From assembly GCA_963576565.1 (NCBI GenBank), contig OY755038.1, positions 136,788,124 to 136,852,123 of the forward strand: a stretch of 64,000 nucleotides of DNA. Reading direction: 5' to 3'. Shown in pieces: positions 44,091 to 56,677 of this stretch (the first letter of the stretch is position 1; every line of letters starts with the position of its first letter). The notes under the pieces were generated by a model that saw nothing but the letters and a program-made list of their open reading frames with translations, did not search any database and had not been told where the DNA came from. A program made the translations under genes and the position numbers. This DNA comes from Aspidapion aeneum (Eukaryota; Arthropoda; Insecta; Coleoptera; Brentidae).

Positions 44091-45063
44091 ATAAATTTTC
44101 AATATAATTTTAACACTTCTTGTGAACGCAAGATAAAGGTATGACGTCATGACCACCATTTTGCGGCATAACTATTTTTATTGTACAATTGAAAAAGCCC
44201 TGCTAGGTTGTTCCAACTTGGATTCATCCTTATTTTGTCTTTACCTATGATAATTTCTATTTTACCCCTAGATTTCAATTTGAAATATACAAGATGAACT
44301 AAATTTTTGTGTTATTTGTACAGCCCAATTGACCAACTTTGCAGAGAGAAAAGAGAGATGAGGTTATATTTTTTTTGCGGTTTCCTTACATTGTTCTACC
44401 TCATGGGGTAGATCTCGGACTGGGTTGCTGTCTGTCTCATTCTACCCAACGTAGAATGATGACAGCAGATATTTGGTCCAGATCTCCCCTATGATATAAC
44501 GATTTTGGAAGTGTATTTTTTTTAAACAATCATTCATATAACTGAGTCTCACACTACTGACTCAGATGTAGGTACACTATGGCCTGTTAAAGGTCTCTAT
44601 CTACCTATAAAGTGCTTCTAGTTTTGTCATCTTAATTCAATCTTTTAGAATTTTATTCTGTTTATTAGTCAATTTTTTTTGGTTATTCTTAATTATATAA
44701 ATACTCTGGAAGCCTCGGAAGTAGGTAGAATTTCATTGTTTGACTACAACGTTTGGGTTGAACTGTATTTTATTTAAGATCTTCTTTGTAAAACATTGGT
44801 ATTAAACACTGTGGCGCACTTAAAATTTTCTTATTTCTGAACCCCCCCCCCCCCCTTCTCCACTGTATAAAAGTTACCGGGCATATCAATGTTTTACCTA
44901 GCTGGAAAATACAGTTCTGCTTCCAGATATTTGTTTAATTATTCAGGGGTTTTGTTGTGTCACAAGTTGGCAAATTGGTATTATTCTAATTACAGTGTCA
45001 CAAAATGGCGGCAACGTCTTTAAGCTGCCACAAATGTCATCCAACGCATTTTAATAGGCCACA

Positions 45064-45234
45064 CTACTTTAGTTATACATTTGAGTATTTCCTCCAAGAA
45101 CCGTATTTCCTCCAAGAACCGTCAAATTCCCTTTCGAGATCGTGTAAATTTAACATTTAAGCTTTGGCCACTTGAGGTGACAGTACCACTGTCACATACA
45201 AGGCCCCTGTTACAAAGTGGTGTCAGGTGTGGGG
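45064..45234 (+). repeat. 3' part of an older LTR plus primer-site-like sequence
   Basis: Begins with the CTAC duplicate of element 2. A tandem TATTTCCTCCAAGAACCG doublet (about 45086-45121) is followed by an LTR-like end TGTTACA (45208-45214) and, 3 nt later, TGGTGTCAGGTGTGGGG (45218-45234), which resembles the TGGTGTCAGAAGTG primer site of the gypsy element at 48-58.8 kb. Confidence 0.45.
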
Positions 45235-48231
45235 TAATTTAGTTTTTGAAAAATTTGTGAAAAAAATTGGGAAAAATTTTGAAAAATTTGTGAAAATTTT
45301 ATGTTGGAAGTTTGAGAAAAACTCAGTAGTACTTTAATTAACCCATTGGTAATATTTTGTTGGAAAAACTAAAGGAAATTTTTGTCAAATTGTTCGTTTT
45401 AAAAGAAATAGCCTTGTCTAGTTTTTGACAACCAAAACTAATTTGTTGGAAGATGTGCCATAACTGTTTTTCGTTGTTTAATTTACTAACGTTATAATCT
45501 GTGTTACAATTATTTTATGTATTTTTTAATACTTTTGAATATTTTTTTTTGTCCTTGAAACAGTAAATACAAGGAAAATGTCAATGTCATGACAATTTTT
45601 CTATTGATCACTTTAAATTTTGAGAAGATAAATTGGTAGAATATTTTTTATTGAAAAGTTAAGGTTAAATACTATCCGAATATGCCAGCAAATAAAATGC
45701 TCTCCATTTCTATCTGGAGGACGAACTCTCCAGCATTCGATTGGTTGAATTTTTTGCCTTAATAAAGCTTTTCTGAACTCTAGATTTGAGTTATAACTCC
45801 AAAACTCGTTGGTAAACTTTAAAATTGTTCCATCAAAACATTATTTAAATAAAATGGATAAGAGTCCATTATTTTGTCTTAATTGTAGCACAGTGTTGTT
45901 AAAATAAAGTCTCATTAAACTTATCATTCTCTTGCCATTAAAAGCCTATTTTGTCGAAACTCGAAAAGCTCCTTAAGCTTTTGTTTTTCTAGCTGAATTT
46001 TTTAAGAATCTTTTATTAAAAACACAAAAAAAGAATCCATTGCAACTCTTTATTTTTGATTAGTTGGCTGAAACAATGATTGCCAACCCTTCCTCTGACA
46101 AACCACTGATTTTTTTTGAAGACACCTGCAAATATAACTAAGGGAGGATATTTTTTATTTATTTTATTGCATTAATAACAGTTTTTTTGTTTTTTGAACC
46201 ATTAAACCTTTTTTATTAAAATTTAATAACATTTTTTGTTTAAATAATACAAAAATTTATGTTAAGTCATTATAAAATTGTTTTTATAAGTATTTTTCTT
46301 CGTAGATATCAATATTTCTACTTTATTTTGTTTTTATTGTTTGTTTAATACCTAAAACTTCATTTGGCAAAAAGTACCTAAGCCAAATTATTTGACCATC
46401 TAAGTATCCACAATGGTGTAATTAATTAATCTCAAGTAATTTTCCATTGATATTGCATCATAACTTTAAAAGTTATAATTTCTAACTACTTTTTCCATGC
46501 AAGCGTGGGTAGCATAGCTCTGCTATAGTCTATTTGCAATCATTATGGCAATTTCATCTCTCATAAATTTGTGCTACAAGACTGTTGTAAAGTGTCTGGT
46601 CAGGATAAAACTCAAAAAAAAACAGACCTAGCTACTAGCAATATCTTGTATAGAATATGTGATAGATGTTTTTTTTGTCATTTTGTAATTTTTGTACTCT
46701 CTATATCATACATATATGATTGAGATTTACCACAAGTTCAAACCATCATGCATCAGTAAGTAACCACGAGGTATTTTCAAATTTTATATTTCCAGATTTT
46801 GAAAATGTATTTTTTTTTTCAAATTGCACACAAGTTTCTTTTTGGAAAATAAACGTGACTAACGGATTTCTTTGTATCTCAGTAACAACTTTGTCGATTA
46901 TGAGAAATTTCTTTATTATAAGGTCTACAAGTAAATCTTTCAAAATTTTAAAAGCACTAAATTGTTAAAACCATGGACTAAATAAATGTAGCCACAGCAA
47001 ATATCGATTCTATACAATTATTATCAAATTAAAAATAAAAATTTACGTTTTATGTTACAAAACATAGCATTCAAACATAGCATTCTTTAAAACGACGTAC
47101 CTGTCGAACTATTTTTGCTTTATAATTTTCTTATTAAAGTACGTATTATTCTTTTCATAAAAGAAAATTTGATTCTTTTTCTTAAGGTGGATATTATCAG
47201 CACTATCTGCAAATTCACAGCTTTTAAGTAAAGTGAGGTAAATGTAAAAACCTCCTGTATATTTTTTTGGTTTTTTTGAGAGAGACTCTATTTTATTTAT
47301 TTTCTTTCACTAACATGTAGGTAATCAAGTGAATTTCGTTTCATAATATTTTTAATCAAATTAAAAAGTATATTGTCGTTTATTATCGTAAGTTATTGTC
47401 AAGCCATTTTTGCAAAATGGTATACCTAATAAAATATTATGAAATGGAAAAACCTAGTGTAGAACCCTTCATTCAATTTCCTATGATTCAGGTACAGCCA
47501 ACTAAATTGTCCGAACAAAAACTTTCGTGTTTTTGTTTGTAAAGTCATAAACTAATTTTGTCTCAGGTATTATGTAGATGTAGCATAATAAAAATATTTT
47601 GGGAAAAATCACAATAAAAATTATTTTCGCTTTATTTTGTCATTATCTTTGCCCTTAAAGGAATTAATCCGCTACATGCGAAGTAATTAGGTAATTAACT
47701 ATTTATGTTAATAAATTAACTTATCACACTTAAATATCTTATAAAATATTAACACCTTTGAAATTAAAACCTAAAACGACTTATTACCAAATAGATCATT
47801 CTGAGTTAAAACCATAATGTAGCAAGAGAAAAATGATTAAAGAGTTTGATAAAAAGCTCATATTATGAAAAAAAAAATACTGATCTTTGTCAACATTAAA
47901 ATTTGGTACATGTCTAAATTTGAAGACCTATTTTTTCGAAGCAAAATCTAAAGTTATATCCTAAGAAAGGTTATTAAGAAAATTCGACCTATTTTAAATC
48001 AAAGCCATAAAATAACCACCTTTAGCGAAAAATGTACGTTATTTTTCATATTTTCAAAAATCAAAACGTTAACCTAACAGAAAACTAAACGTTTTTTGGT
48101 AGAAAAATTAAAAATGGCATCCATATCGGTTTACTAGTTACAGATGGTAACACAACTTAGCTTATTTAGAGGGAGTTTCATCCTATTTTTTTTATTCGTA
48201 TGTCATTGTACTGAATAATAACTTTACTGAT
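45235..48231. other. No gene recognised
   Basis: 3 kb of AT-rich sequence. If the older LTR is real, the first part would be its decayed leader (GAAAAATTTGTG repeats at 45247-45300). The open frames near 46720-46968 show no motif. Nothing else supportable. Confidence 0.45.
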
Positions 48232-48235
48232 CTTG

Positions 48236-49041
48236 AAATGATTTCCCCATTACTATGACATCATCCAAATAGACTAAGCAGATTTTTCAAGTAAGGCCTC
48301 GTAGAACATCCATTCCATTAGTCTTTCAAATGTAGCTGGGGCATTGCACAGGCCAAATGGCATCACATTAAACTGATAAAGTCCACTTCCAGCAGAGAAT
48401 GCAGTCTTCTCTTTATCTCTTTCAAAGATTCCTACTTGCCAATACTCACTTTTCAGGTCAACAGTAGAAAACCAATATGATTCTGCCAACGTTGTTAATG
48501 TGTCGTCTATTCTTGGCAGTGGGTAACTATATTTCTTGGTCACATCGTTAAGTTTCCTGTAGTCGACACAAAATCTAGTACTTCCATCCTTTTTATTGAC
48601 CAACACCACAGGAGATGACCAAGGACTTGATGACTCTTCAATAACACCGTCGCTGAGCATTTTATTAATGAGATTGTGAACTTCTTCTTGTTTGGCCAAT
48701 GGTAGTCTTCTTGGGGGCTGTCTTATCGGTTGGGCATCGCCAGTGTTGATGGAATGTTGAATAGGGTTTGTGCGACCCGAACTACTCTTAGTTTCAAAGA
48801 TATTACTTTGTTCTTGTATAAACTCTCTCGCTTTACGAAATTCTTCTGGAGTGAGATGTTGCCAAGTTGACTGAAATTGCTGAAGTACCTCCATTGGTAA
48901 CTTGCTTGTATCCTCGGAAGTTGGCTCTTCACATCTTGTTACTTTCTGTACTGGTTCAAATAATGCTACCACCTCCCCCTTATTAATTTTGAAACTATTT
49001 GGGAAAATATTGGCGACTCTAATCGGGATGTCTTTATCGGT
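48236..49041 (-). pseudogene. Reverse transcriptase fragment (gypsy element 3)
   Basis: Open from about 48972 with GDAQPIRQPPRRLPLAKQEE, then VIEESSSPWSSPVVLVNKKD, FCVDYRKLNDVTKKYSYPLP and MPFGLCNAPATFERLMEW, a 17.6/412-style gypsy RT. A stop near 48274 (after LLEKSA) precedes the catalytic YLDDV in the following sequence, and homology ends a few codons later. The part at 48973-49041 reads RVANIFPNSFKINKGEVV and joins the other side of the BEL insertion. Confidence 0.88.
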
Positions 49042-49509
49042 TGGTGGGGTGTTGAGTAATTTACTCAGGAGAGATTTAAAATGGACTGTATAAATGGTAT
49101 TTGTTCTACTGACTGTTCGTTGCTGGGTTGTGGGGTCGATGGGCGGCCGCCTTTATCCTGGCTTCAGCAGTTCTGTTGAGGGGTTTCCATTACAGAGGTT
49201 TTAAGGAAGGGAGGACGAGGGAAAACACTCGCGAAAATTCGTAAATCTAATTTACTTAAAATTATTTAACTAAAAGGTGCTTCGCTTGATTGCACACCGT
49301 GTGATTGAATAGGGATTTGAAACGATATATCCCGTTAAAAATACTAATTCACACTGATTTTTCATTATATTTTTCTAAAAGCTACAGGCTAAGGTGAACA
49401 AATCCCAATTCTACACAGTGAGCCAAAAAATATCTTATCCAACAAAAAGTAAAAATAAAATAACTAAATTCTAACATCCACACGAAATGAATGTACTGAG
49501 GACCGAACA
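49042..49509 (-). repeat. 3' LTR of the BEL element
   Basis: TGGTGGGGTGTTGAG...ACCGAACA read on the plus strand; matches 55283-55746 with a handful of small differences. Confidence 0.93.
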
Positions 49510-49544
49510 TCCCGCCGGCCAAAAGGGGTTTACCCCTTTTAATT

Positions 49545-52500
49545 TTAACTACTATTTACATTGTCTTCAATGGGGAGCGGACACAGCTTAACAACCTGTC
49601 GCTTTAAAGTACCGTTAGTGGTACGCACGCTTGCCACTCGTACTACACCGTCCGAACCTGGATGCACTGCCTCAATACGACCCAGTCGCCATTGCATACA
49701 GGGAGTGTTATCCTCTTTTATAACCACAAGGTTACCAATTTTTAGTGAACCTTTACTATCATGCCATTTAGCACGTTGGTGAAGAGTATGTAAGTACTCT
49801 TTAGACCACCGAGACCAAAAATCCTGGTGCAACTTCTGAAGCAATTGCCAGCGATCTAATCTATTAAGGGGGGTGTCACTAAAATTGGGTTCGGGAAGTG
49901 CACTAAGAGACTCTAAGGTCAAAAAATGACCGGGGGTGATTGCCGAAATGTCATTCGGATCACTACTAAGGGAGGTTAAAGGCCTACTATTTAAAAAGGC
50001 TTCTATCTGTACAAGCAGAGTGTACATCTCCTCGTATGTTAAGATTTGAGATCCAACTATACGTAACAAATGAGTTTTAACGGATTTTACTGAAGATTCC
50101 CAAAGACCGCCAAAATGGGGTGCAGAGGGGGGATTAAAATGCCACGAAATTATTTCTGCTTTCGAAGCATCACGCATTAGATTACATAAAGTTCTATAAG
50201 CTCCAGTAAAATTAGTTCCACAGTCACTGTGGAGTGAAACAAGTCTGCCTCTACGGCCTACAAAGCGGCGTAAGGCTGCCAGAAAAGCATCGGAAGACAA
50301 GCTTGAAACTAGCTCTAAATGCAAAGCTTTGGTAGCATAACAAACGAAAAGACAAAGGTATGCTTTCGTCGTGCGAGCTCCTCGGTAGCGAGTCATTAAC
50401 AGATTAAAGGGACCTGCGAAGTCAACACCTGTGTGAAGAAAAGGCTTAACTTGGCTCACGCGAAGTAAGGGTAGATCACCCATGGGAGCTTGAACAGGGG
50501 TTGGATGTATCTTATAGCAAGTAATACACTTAGAAACTACCTTTCTAATTACATTTTTACAGGAAATTATCCAAAATTGTTGTGCGATTATGTACTAAAT
50601 TGATTGAATTCCTGCATGGAAATATTTCAAGTGTACATAACTAACCAAAAGTTCCGTAAATCGATGATTGTTGGGCAATAGAGCAGGAAATTTTTGTTGA
50701 TAGGACAACGAAGTAGAATTTCTTAATCTGCCACCAAGGCGAAGTATGCTTTCATCATCTAAAAAGGGGCTTAGTCTTCTGAACAATTTTGAGGGTAAAA
50801 GATGCTGTTGGATTCTATCAATTTCATGAGAAAAAGCTAAAGTTTGTACATGCTTTACTAAGAGCATGACAGACTGATGTAACTCTAAACTAGTAAGAGG
50901 TTCAGTTACTTTGATTTTGTTTCTATAATTCGACAAAAATCTTAAAATATATGCTAAAACTCTACGTAATCTATCAAAACTAGAAATATTTTCTATTAGT
51001 TGAGCTAACAAATGGGGTTCTAATTCTGCTACAAGAAGACATGTTTTTCTATGTTCAGGAATGTCTTCATCAGACAATGGAAGATTTATTTCTGTCCATG
51101 TGTCGGTGTGTTGCGACAAAAAACTAGGGCCATACCACCACATTGAGCTTTCTGACAACTCAGATGGGAGGAGACCACGACTACCTAAATCTGCAGGATT
51201 GTTCTCAGATATGACATGATGTCAATGCGAGGAAGGGATTTTTTCTTGGATGAAAGTTGATCTATTACTAACAAAAGTGGTAAATCTATGTGGGGAAGAC
51301 TTTATCCAAGAAAGGACTATAGTTGAATCACACCAAGCGTATATTTCACTAATTTTTAGCCTGGGCTGATAAATTCCTAGAACATAATGTAACAATTTTG
51401 ATAACAGAACTGCTCCACACAGTTCAAGGCGGGGTATACTAATTGTTTTTAAAGGGGCTACTTTGGATTTTGCAGTCACAAATTTGACACAAAATTCATT
51501 ATCTTTTAATGAAAATCTAAAATAAACAACAGCACAATAGCCTTTTTCATAGGCATCTGAAAAGCCATGAATCTGAATTGATTGGTAACTATCAGGCACT
51601 ACTCTACGAGTTATTTTACATAAAGATAGCAAACTAACTTCACTTGTAAATTTTTCCCATATTCTACTAATTTCTATCGAGGATGGATCATCCCAATTGA
51701 GCTTTAAGTCCCAAAGCTTCTGTATTAAATGTTTTAGGAAAAAAGTAACAGGGGTTAAGATACATAGAGGGTCAAAAATCTTAGCTAAGTTGCTAAGTAA
51801 ATTACGTTTTGTACACGGTGACAAAATTGAGTTTATCGAAAATTGATAGCAATCTGAAGATGGACTCCACTCAAGTCCTAAAACTTTAAGAGTGATATTG
51901 GAATCAGCATCAAAGGATAAATTTTCATTGCACAGATGAGAAGAAGGAAAGTCTGCCAAGAGTCTTGGGTCATTGCTGCACCACTTGCGCAATTGAAACC
52001 CACCTTTGGCAAGAAGAGAAATTAGGTCTTTCTGAATCCTTTTGGCACCTTCAAGGTCACAATGCATGCCAGTTATATCATCTATATATGAGTGCGAGAT
52101 AATTAGTTCTGAAGCTTCAGGGTAATTAACTTTCTCCTGCTCAGCTAAAGTAAGCAATGATTTGATAGCTAAATAAGGGCTGCATGTTAATCCATAAGAA
52201 ACAGTACAGAGAGCTATGTCTTCGATTGGACCATCAGGCTGAAAACGCCAAAGAACGCGTTGATAATCCTGATGAGGAGGAGTAACTAGAATTTGTCTAA
52301 ACATTTTACAGATATCCGCTGTAAATACGAATTTTTCCAATCTAAATAACAGATGTAATTGACATATGTCAGCTTGAAGTTTGGGACCAGGAAGCAGGCA
52401 ATCGTTTAATGAATAAGAATCACTAGAACTTTTAGCAGAGCCATTATAAACCACGCGAAGTTTCAAAAATTCTAAAAGGGGACTAGATTTTCTCGAAGGA

Positions 52501-52660
52501 CGAATGGTAGAAGAAATGCTCTCACAACTTTTAAGCATAGGGGCTTCACCAATGCCTTGCACATCGATATCTGATTTGTAACTATGTAAACCAAGACGTT
52601 TAACACAAGCTTTTGTTATGAAATTTGATGTTGAACCTGAATCTACGATTATTCTAATAG
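49545..52660 (-). pseudogene. pol: pol of the BEL element: protease, RT, RNase H, integrase
   Basis: Protease VDSGSTSNFITKACVK (about 52630), RT with LRVVYNGSAKSSSD and the catalytic HSYIDDITG (about 52080), RNase H IHGFSDAYEKGYC and YAWCDSTIVLSW, integrase with HTGVDFAGPF, LHSDCGTNFTG and PHFGGLWESSVKS, and the BEL C-terminal DUF5641-type end LGRIEAVHPGSDGVVRVASV. A TGA (about 51219-51221) and a TAG (about 50592-50594) interrupt an otherwise single frame. The usual long linker between the protease and the LRVV motif is nearly absent, indicating an internal deletion. Confidence 0.88.
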
Positions 52661-54389
52661 GTTGATAATCGCCTTTGCTATCTAAAATTTCTACTATTGC
52701 GGTGGATAATAATACACCCGAAGAATCGATGCTACTACTTAAACATAAGGGGTTGTCTACAGTTAATCCGACAAAAGCATTGGGGTTGCTTTGTGAATTT
52801 TGACTATCAATATGAGGTAATTGAGCTACAGAGTTAGCATTATTGGAAACTACACTACTATGGTTGGCATGGTGGTTGGCACCCGAACTAGTGGGGTGGC
52901 CAATGGAATTCGGGAAACTAGAACTAGAATGCGCTACTGGACTACAATGAGTTTTGACACTCTGATTATAATAATTTGGAGTGGAACTAAAGCTACTAAA
53001 ATGGGGGTTAGGACCCTGACTAAGATTGTGTACAGGATTGTTCTTAGGACCCTGACTATTATGGTGTGTAACAGTACTGCAAGCTTGAAAATTTCTATTA
53101 TTTTGACTACTATTATTCTGACTACTATATAAGGTGCTAACTTGATTGGAACTATCATTTCCACTGAAACAAAGTAAACTATGGTGACGAACACCGCAAC
53201 GAAAACAGGAATTAGTGGAGGGGCACTCCTTTATACTATGCGATCTAGAAAGGCAATTTAAACATAAATAATTTGCCTTGGCAAGTTTATAACGTTCATT
53301 GGGAGTTTTTGATCGAAAGAACTGACATTTAGAAAGAGTGTGATAAGGTCCCTGTTTGCAAACTACACAAGTATTTTTATTATTATTTTGATTGGGTTGA
53401 CTTAGAAAAACATTGGAAGTTTGTCTGGAGCTACCTGATTTAAAACTACTACTATTATTATTTATAGATTTTTTAAAGAATTTTTTATCTTCTTTTCGGG
53501 TTAATTCTACATTATCTAAAGCTTCACAGTGTTTTTCCAAATACGCTATTAACTCTTTATAATCAGGCATTTTATTGGAATCAGAAAGCTGTAACTCAAA
53601 TTTTGTTGCTAAGGAAATATCTATTTTTCTATTAATCATTTGAACTAATGGAAATGACCAGGCGTCTATAGGTAACTGTAAATTGCGCAAGGCCTCTAAA
53701 TTATCGTTAAAGGTATCTAACAGGGTACGTAAATCTTGAGGATTTTCTGAAGATACTTTTTTAGCATTTTCAATAACTGACCAATGACTAGCTGCTATGA
53801 TTCGTTTTCTATAATATCTTTTACACAAAGTATCATAAGCAATGGAATAATTAGCATGAGTTAGTGGCAAATGCTAAACTAGGAGTTTTGGCTGTTCCTC
53901 AAGGGCTTTCAGTAAATATTCGAATTTAGTTACATCCGAAAAGTGAGGATTGTTATGAACCAGGGCTTCAAACATATCTTTGAAACTAGGAAATGAAGTT
54001 ACATCTCCTCTAAAAATAGGTAAATCTAAAGGTTTAAGATTGGTAGTAAATTGAGGTGCCTTTGATAAGGAAACAGAAGATTGCGTTTCACTAGTTGTAT
54101 GAGAAAATAAGCTAAAATATATGCTTTTAATATGCCAGAATTTATTTTCAAAATCAGCTCGAACTTTATCTTCAGCTTGAAAATCATCCTGTTCATCTAA
54201 TAAACCTATCAAAATGTTATGCTGTTTACTGAAATCATCTCTAATTTGTTCTAGGTCTTGATAGCGAACCTTGAGTGAAGCATGATATTTGCTATCAGTC
54301 TCAGCTTTTATAGCAAAATCGTATATTTCAGTCATGCGACTAATTTCACTCAGTCTTAAGTTTGTTGCTTTTCTAACTTTATCTGACAT
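52660..54389 (-). pseudogene. gag: gag region of the BEL element
   Basis: Begins at ATG 54389 (MSDKVRKATNLRLSEISRMT). The BEL gag core is recognisable from LDLPIFRGDVTSFPSFKDMF to TKFEYLLKALEEQPKLLV, where a TAG (53874-53876) interrupts it, and resumes in the same frame with LPLTHANYSIAYDTLCKRYY. Three cysteine knuckles follow: CVVCKQGPYHTLSKC, CLNCLSRSHSIKEC and CFRCGVRHHSLLC. A long Ser/Asn/His-rich linker leads to the protease. Gag and pol are one frame, as usual for BEL. Only the single nonsense codon breaks this part. Confidence 0.88.
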
Positions 54390-55282
54390 TGTAGCTTAAT
54401 AATTAAACCAAATTAAAAATTATAAAAAAATCTGTTTTATATTTTAAATGAAAAAAAAAATATTTATTTCCTAAGTTAAATTTTAAACTTAATAAATGGC
54501 GAGAAATCTACTAACTACCAATTTAATGAAGTTGTCTAAACGTGGTAAACGAGTGCTACTATTTGTTGAAAACAAAATTTTTCTACTATTTTTTTTCAAC
54601 TAATAAATTGAGCAATTAATTGGAAATTTTAAGAAAAAATGCTCCTACTACTAAATACGCAATTAATTTTATCAGTTATTTACCTAATTAGCATCTATAA
54701 TTAATTATTTTATGGTTTCAGAAAAAAGCTACTAGAATTTTCAATTTATACGTGTCACTGTGTATTCTAATGGCTGGACACAGTAGACGAAATACTACTA
54801 CTAAAATGCTTGACCACTGTGTCAGCGTACACAGTAAATTCTAATATGGAGTGTGGCTAAATTCTAATTGCGAGTGTGAAATCAACGGTGAAGCAAGAGC
54901 TAAATGAGACGACTATACGTTCTATACTATATGAGAATCCATTCCCGTTACTAAGCGAGAGACCGGCTGCTAGACTGCTTTTCCTCGAAGCAAAGCAAAA
55001 AAAAGGCGATACGGAAGAAATTGATTTCTATTCAATTTGAATAAATGCACGACCTATAATTGGAAATTTTGTGTGAATGTTTTACAGCAAGAACTCTAAA
55101 AATTTATGTTAATTAATGACTATATGCCGATTAGTTTACTCCTAACTTTGAGTTTAGTGAAAGGCGGATCAAAGTCACTATGTATTTTTATCAAAAAGGT
55201 CTACCTACTATATAAAAAAAACGACGATTAGGGTAGTAAAGTAGGACTAACGCTAGAAAGGATCTGGCGAAAAGGACCAAAA
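54390..55282 (-). other. Leader of the BEL element
   Basis: 890 bp of non-coding AT-rich DNA between gag and the 5' LTR. No further structure recognised. Confidence 0.7.
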
Positions 55283-55746
55283 TGGTGGGGTGTTGAGTAA
55301 TTTACTCAGGAGAGATTTAAAATGGACTGTATAAATGGTTTTTGTTCTCACTGTTCGTTGCTGGGTTGTGGGGTCGATGGGCGGCCGCCTTTATCCTGGC
55401 TTCAGCAGTCCTGTTGAGGGGTTTCCATTACAGAGGTTTTAAGGAAGGGAGGACGAGGGAAAACACTCGCGAAAATTCGTAAATCTAATTTACTTAAAAT
55501 TATTTAACTAAAAGGTGCTTCGCTTGATTGCACACCGTGTGATTGAATAGGGATTTGAAACGATATATCCCGTTGAAATACTAATTCACACTGATTTTTC
55601 ATTATATTTTTCTAAAAGCTACAGGATGAGGTGAACAAATCCCAATTCTACACAGTGAGCCAAAAAATATCTTATCCAACAAAAAGTAAAAATAAAATAA
55701 CTAAATTCTAACATCCACACGAAATGAATGTACTGAGGACCGAACA
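55283..55746 (-). repeat. 5' LTR of the BEL element
   Basis: Partner LTR. On its internal side, 3 nt away, plus-strand text GGCGAAAAGGACCA (ending 55279) would be the complement of the primer-binding site; the tRNA is not identified. Confidence 0.92.
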
Positions 55747-55751
55747 TCGGT

Positions 55752-56667
55752 TTTAACTAGTGATTTTGCAACGAGGTAGGTGTTGGGTGTGTTTTGTTGG
55801 CTTATCAGTCCGACGCAGCTTGATGTTTTACTTTCTAGCCTCCCAAAAATTATGGTCTCACTGTTACCGACTAGTCTTGTTGTGCATACTGCCACCACCT
55901 TTATTGGTTCTTTATTGATGTGACTATTTGACAATGAACTCCTCGTTCCCAAATCTTAGGGTATTGAGTTTATTATCAAACGCAAATCCATGTTTACTTA
56001 TCAGGTCCATTCCCAAAATAAATTCGTCTTCTATGTCTGCAACTAATACCGAGTGGCGAATCTTCAACCTGCCCAGCTGTAGGTCTATGTCTGTCTGCCC
56101 CAACACGTCGGCGGATTCTCCAGTCACAGTCTTAAGTCTTATTTTCTTTTCTGTTGGTCGAATTTTATATCTCGTTGCAATTTTGAACTTAAGCAATGAT
56201 ATGGCAGCACCAGTGTCTACTGTTATATTAACTTTTCTTCCATTAATAAATCCGTCGATGTTAAGACTGTCAGCAGTATGTTTTAAGCTCTTGATAGAGT
56301 AAATTTTGGGGGCTAAATTCCCATTACCCAACACCCGCCCTTCTGCGTTGACTAGTTTTAGTTTTTCCTGATCTCTTCTTCGGTACTCTGTCCCACTAGA
56401 TGGTGAGCGAGACCTCATTTGGACACGACAATCGCGTTGAATATGCCCTGTACGTCCGCATCTGAAACACTTTACATTTGGAGGGGATCGTCTGCTTTCT
56501 TTCAAATAGTCAATCTTCTCTATCAGTGATTGAAACATTTGGTTTAGCGTTTTTAAGTTGACCTCATGTCCATTGCTCATTTCTTCTCCCTCCTGAATTG
56601 AAACAGCTCTTACTTTTGGCCTGGACATATTATTTGATGATTCGATTTCAAGGGCTCGAATCAACAC
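55752..56667 (-). pseudogene. gag zinc knuckle, protease and pol start (gypsy element 3)
   Basis: From right to left: CFRCGRTGHIQRDC, a canonical CCHC knuckle; protease ITVDTGAAISLLKFK with FILGMDLISKHGF; a frame change near 55940; then a pol segment running into the BEL insertion (NTYLVAKSLVKT). The segment upstream of the knuckle (NMSRPKVRAVSIQEGEEMSN) continues gag. Two frameshifts, near 56690 and 55940, break the polyprotein. Confidence 0.85.
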
Positions 56668-56677
56668 TTCACTGCTA

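Larger units (their letters stand above)
28423..45063 (+). mobile_element. Giant-LTR Ty3/gypsy retrotransposon, element 2
   Basis: Structure: 3233-bp 5' LTR, primer site, 3.9 kb leader, gag, -1 frameshift site, pol, polypurine tract, and a 3' LTR enlarged by insertions. The 4-bp target duplication CTAC (28419-28422 and 45064-45067) is perfect. Gag carries several indels, pol one nonsense codon and one frameshift, and the LTRs differ on the order of one percent, so it is a dead but fairly young copy. Giant LTRs and tRNA-Lys priming recall Woot of Tribolium. No envelope. Confidence 0.92.
40385..45063 (+). repeat. 3' LTR of element 2, carrying insertions
   Basis: Matches the 5' LTR from TGTAACG to GGCCACA but is 4679 bp long. 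The excess is a 1264-bp jockey LINE plus its 9-bp duplication, and about 165 bp at 41424-41593 that the 5' LTR lacks. Confidence 0.92.
49042..55746 (-). mobile_element. BEL/Pao LTR retrotransposon
   Basis: Complete LTR-to-LTR element of 6.7 kb: LTRs 49042-49509 (468 bp) and 55283-55746 (464 bp), flanked by a perfect 5-bp target duplication TCGGT (49037-49041 and 55747-55751). One gag-pol reading direction on the minus strand, interrupted by three nonsense codons and lacking the stretch usually found between protease and RT. It sits in the pol gene of gypsy element 3. Confidence 0.93.
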
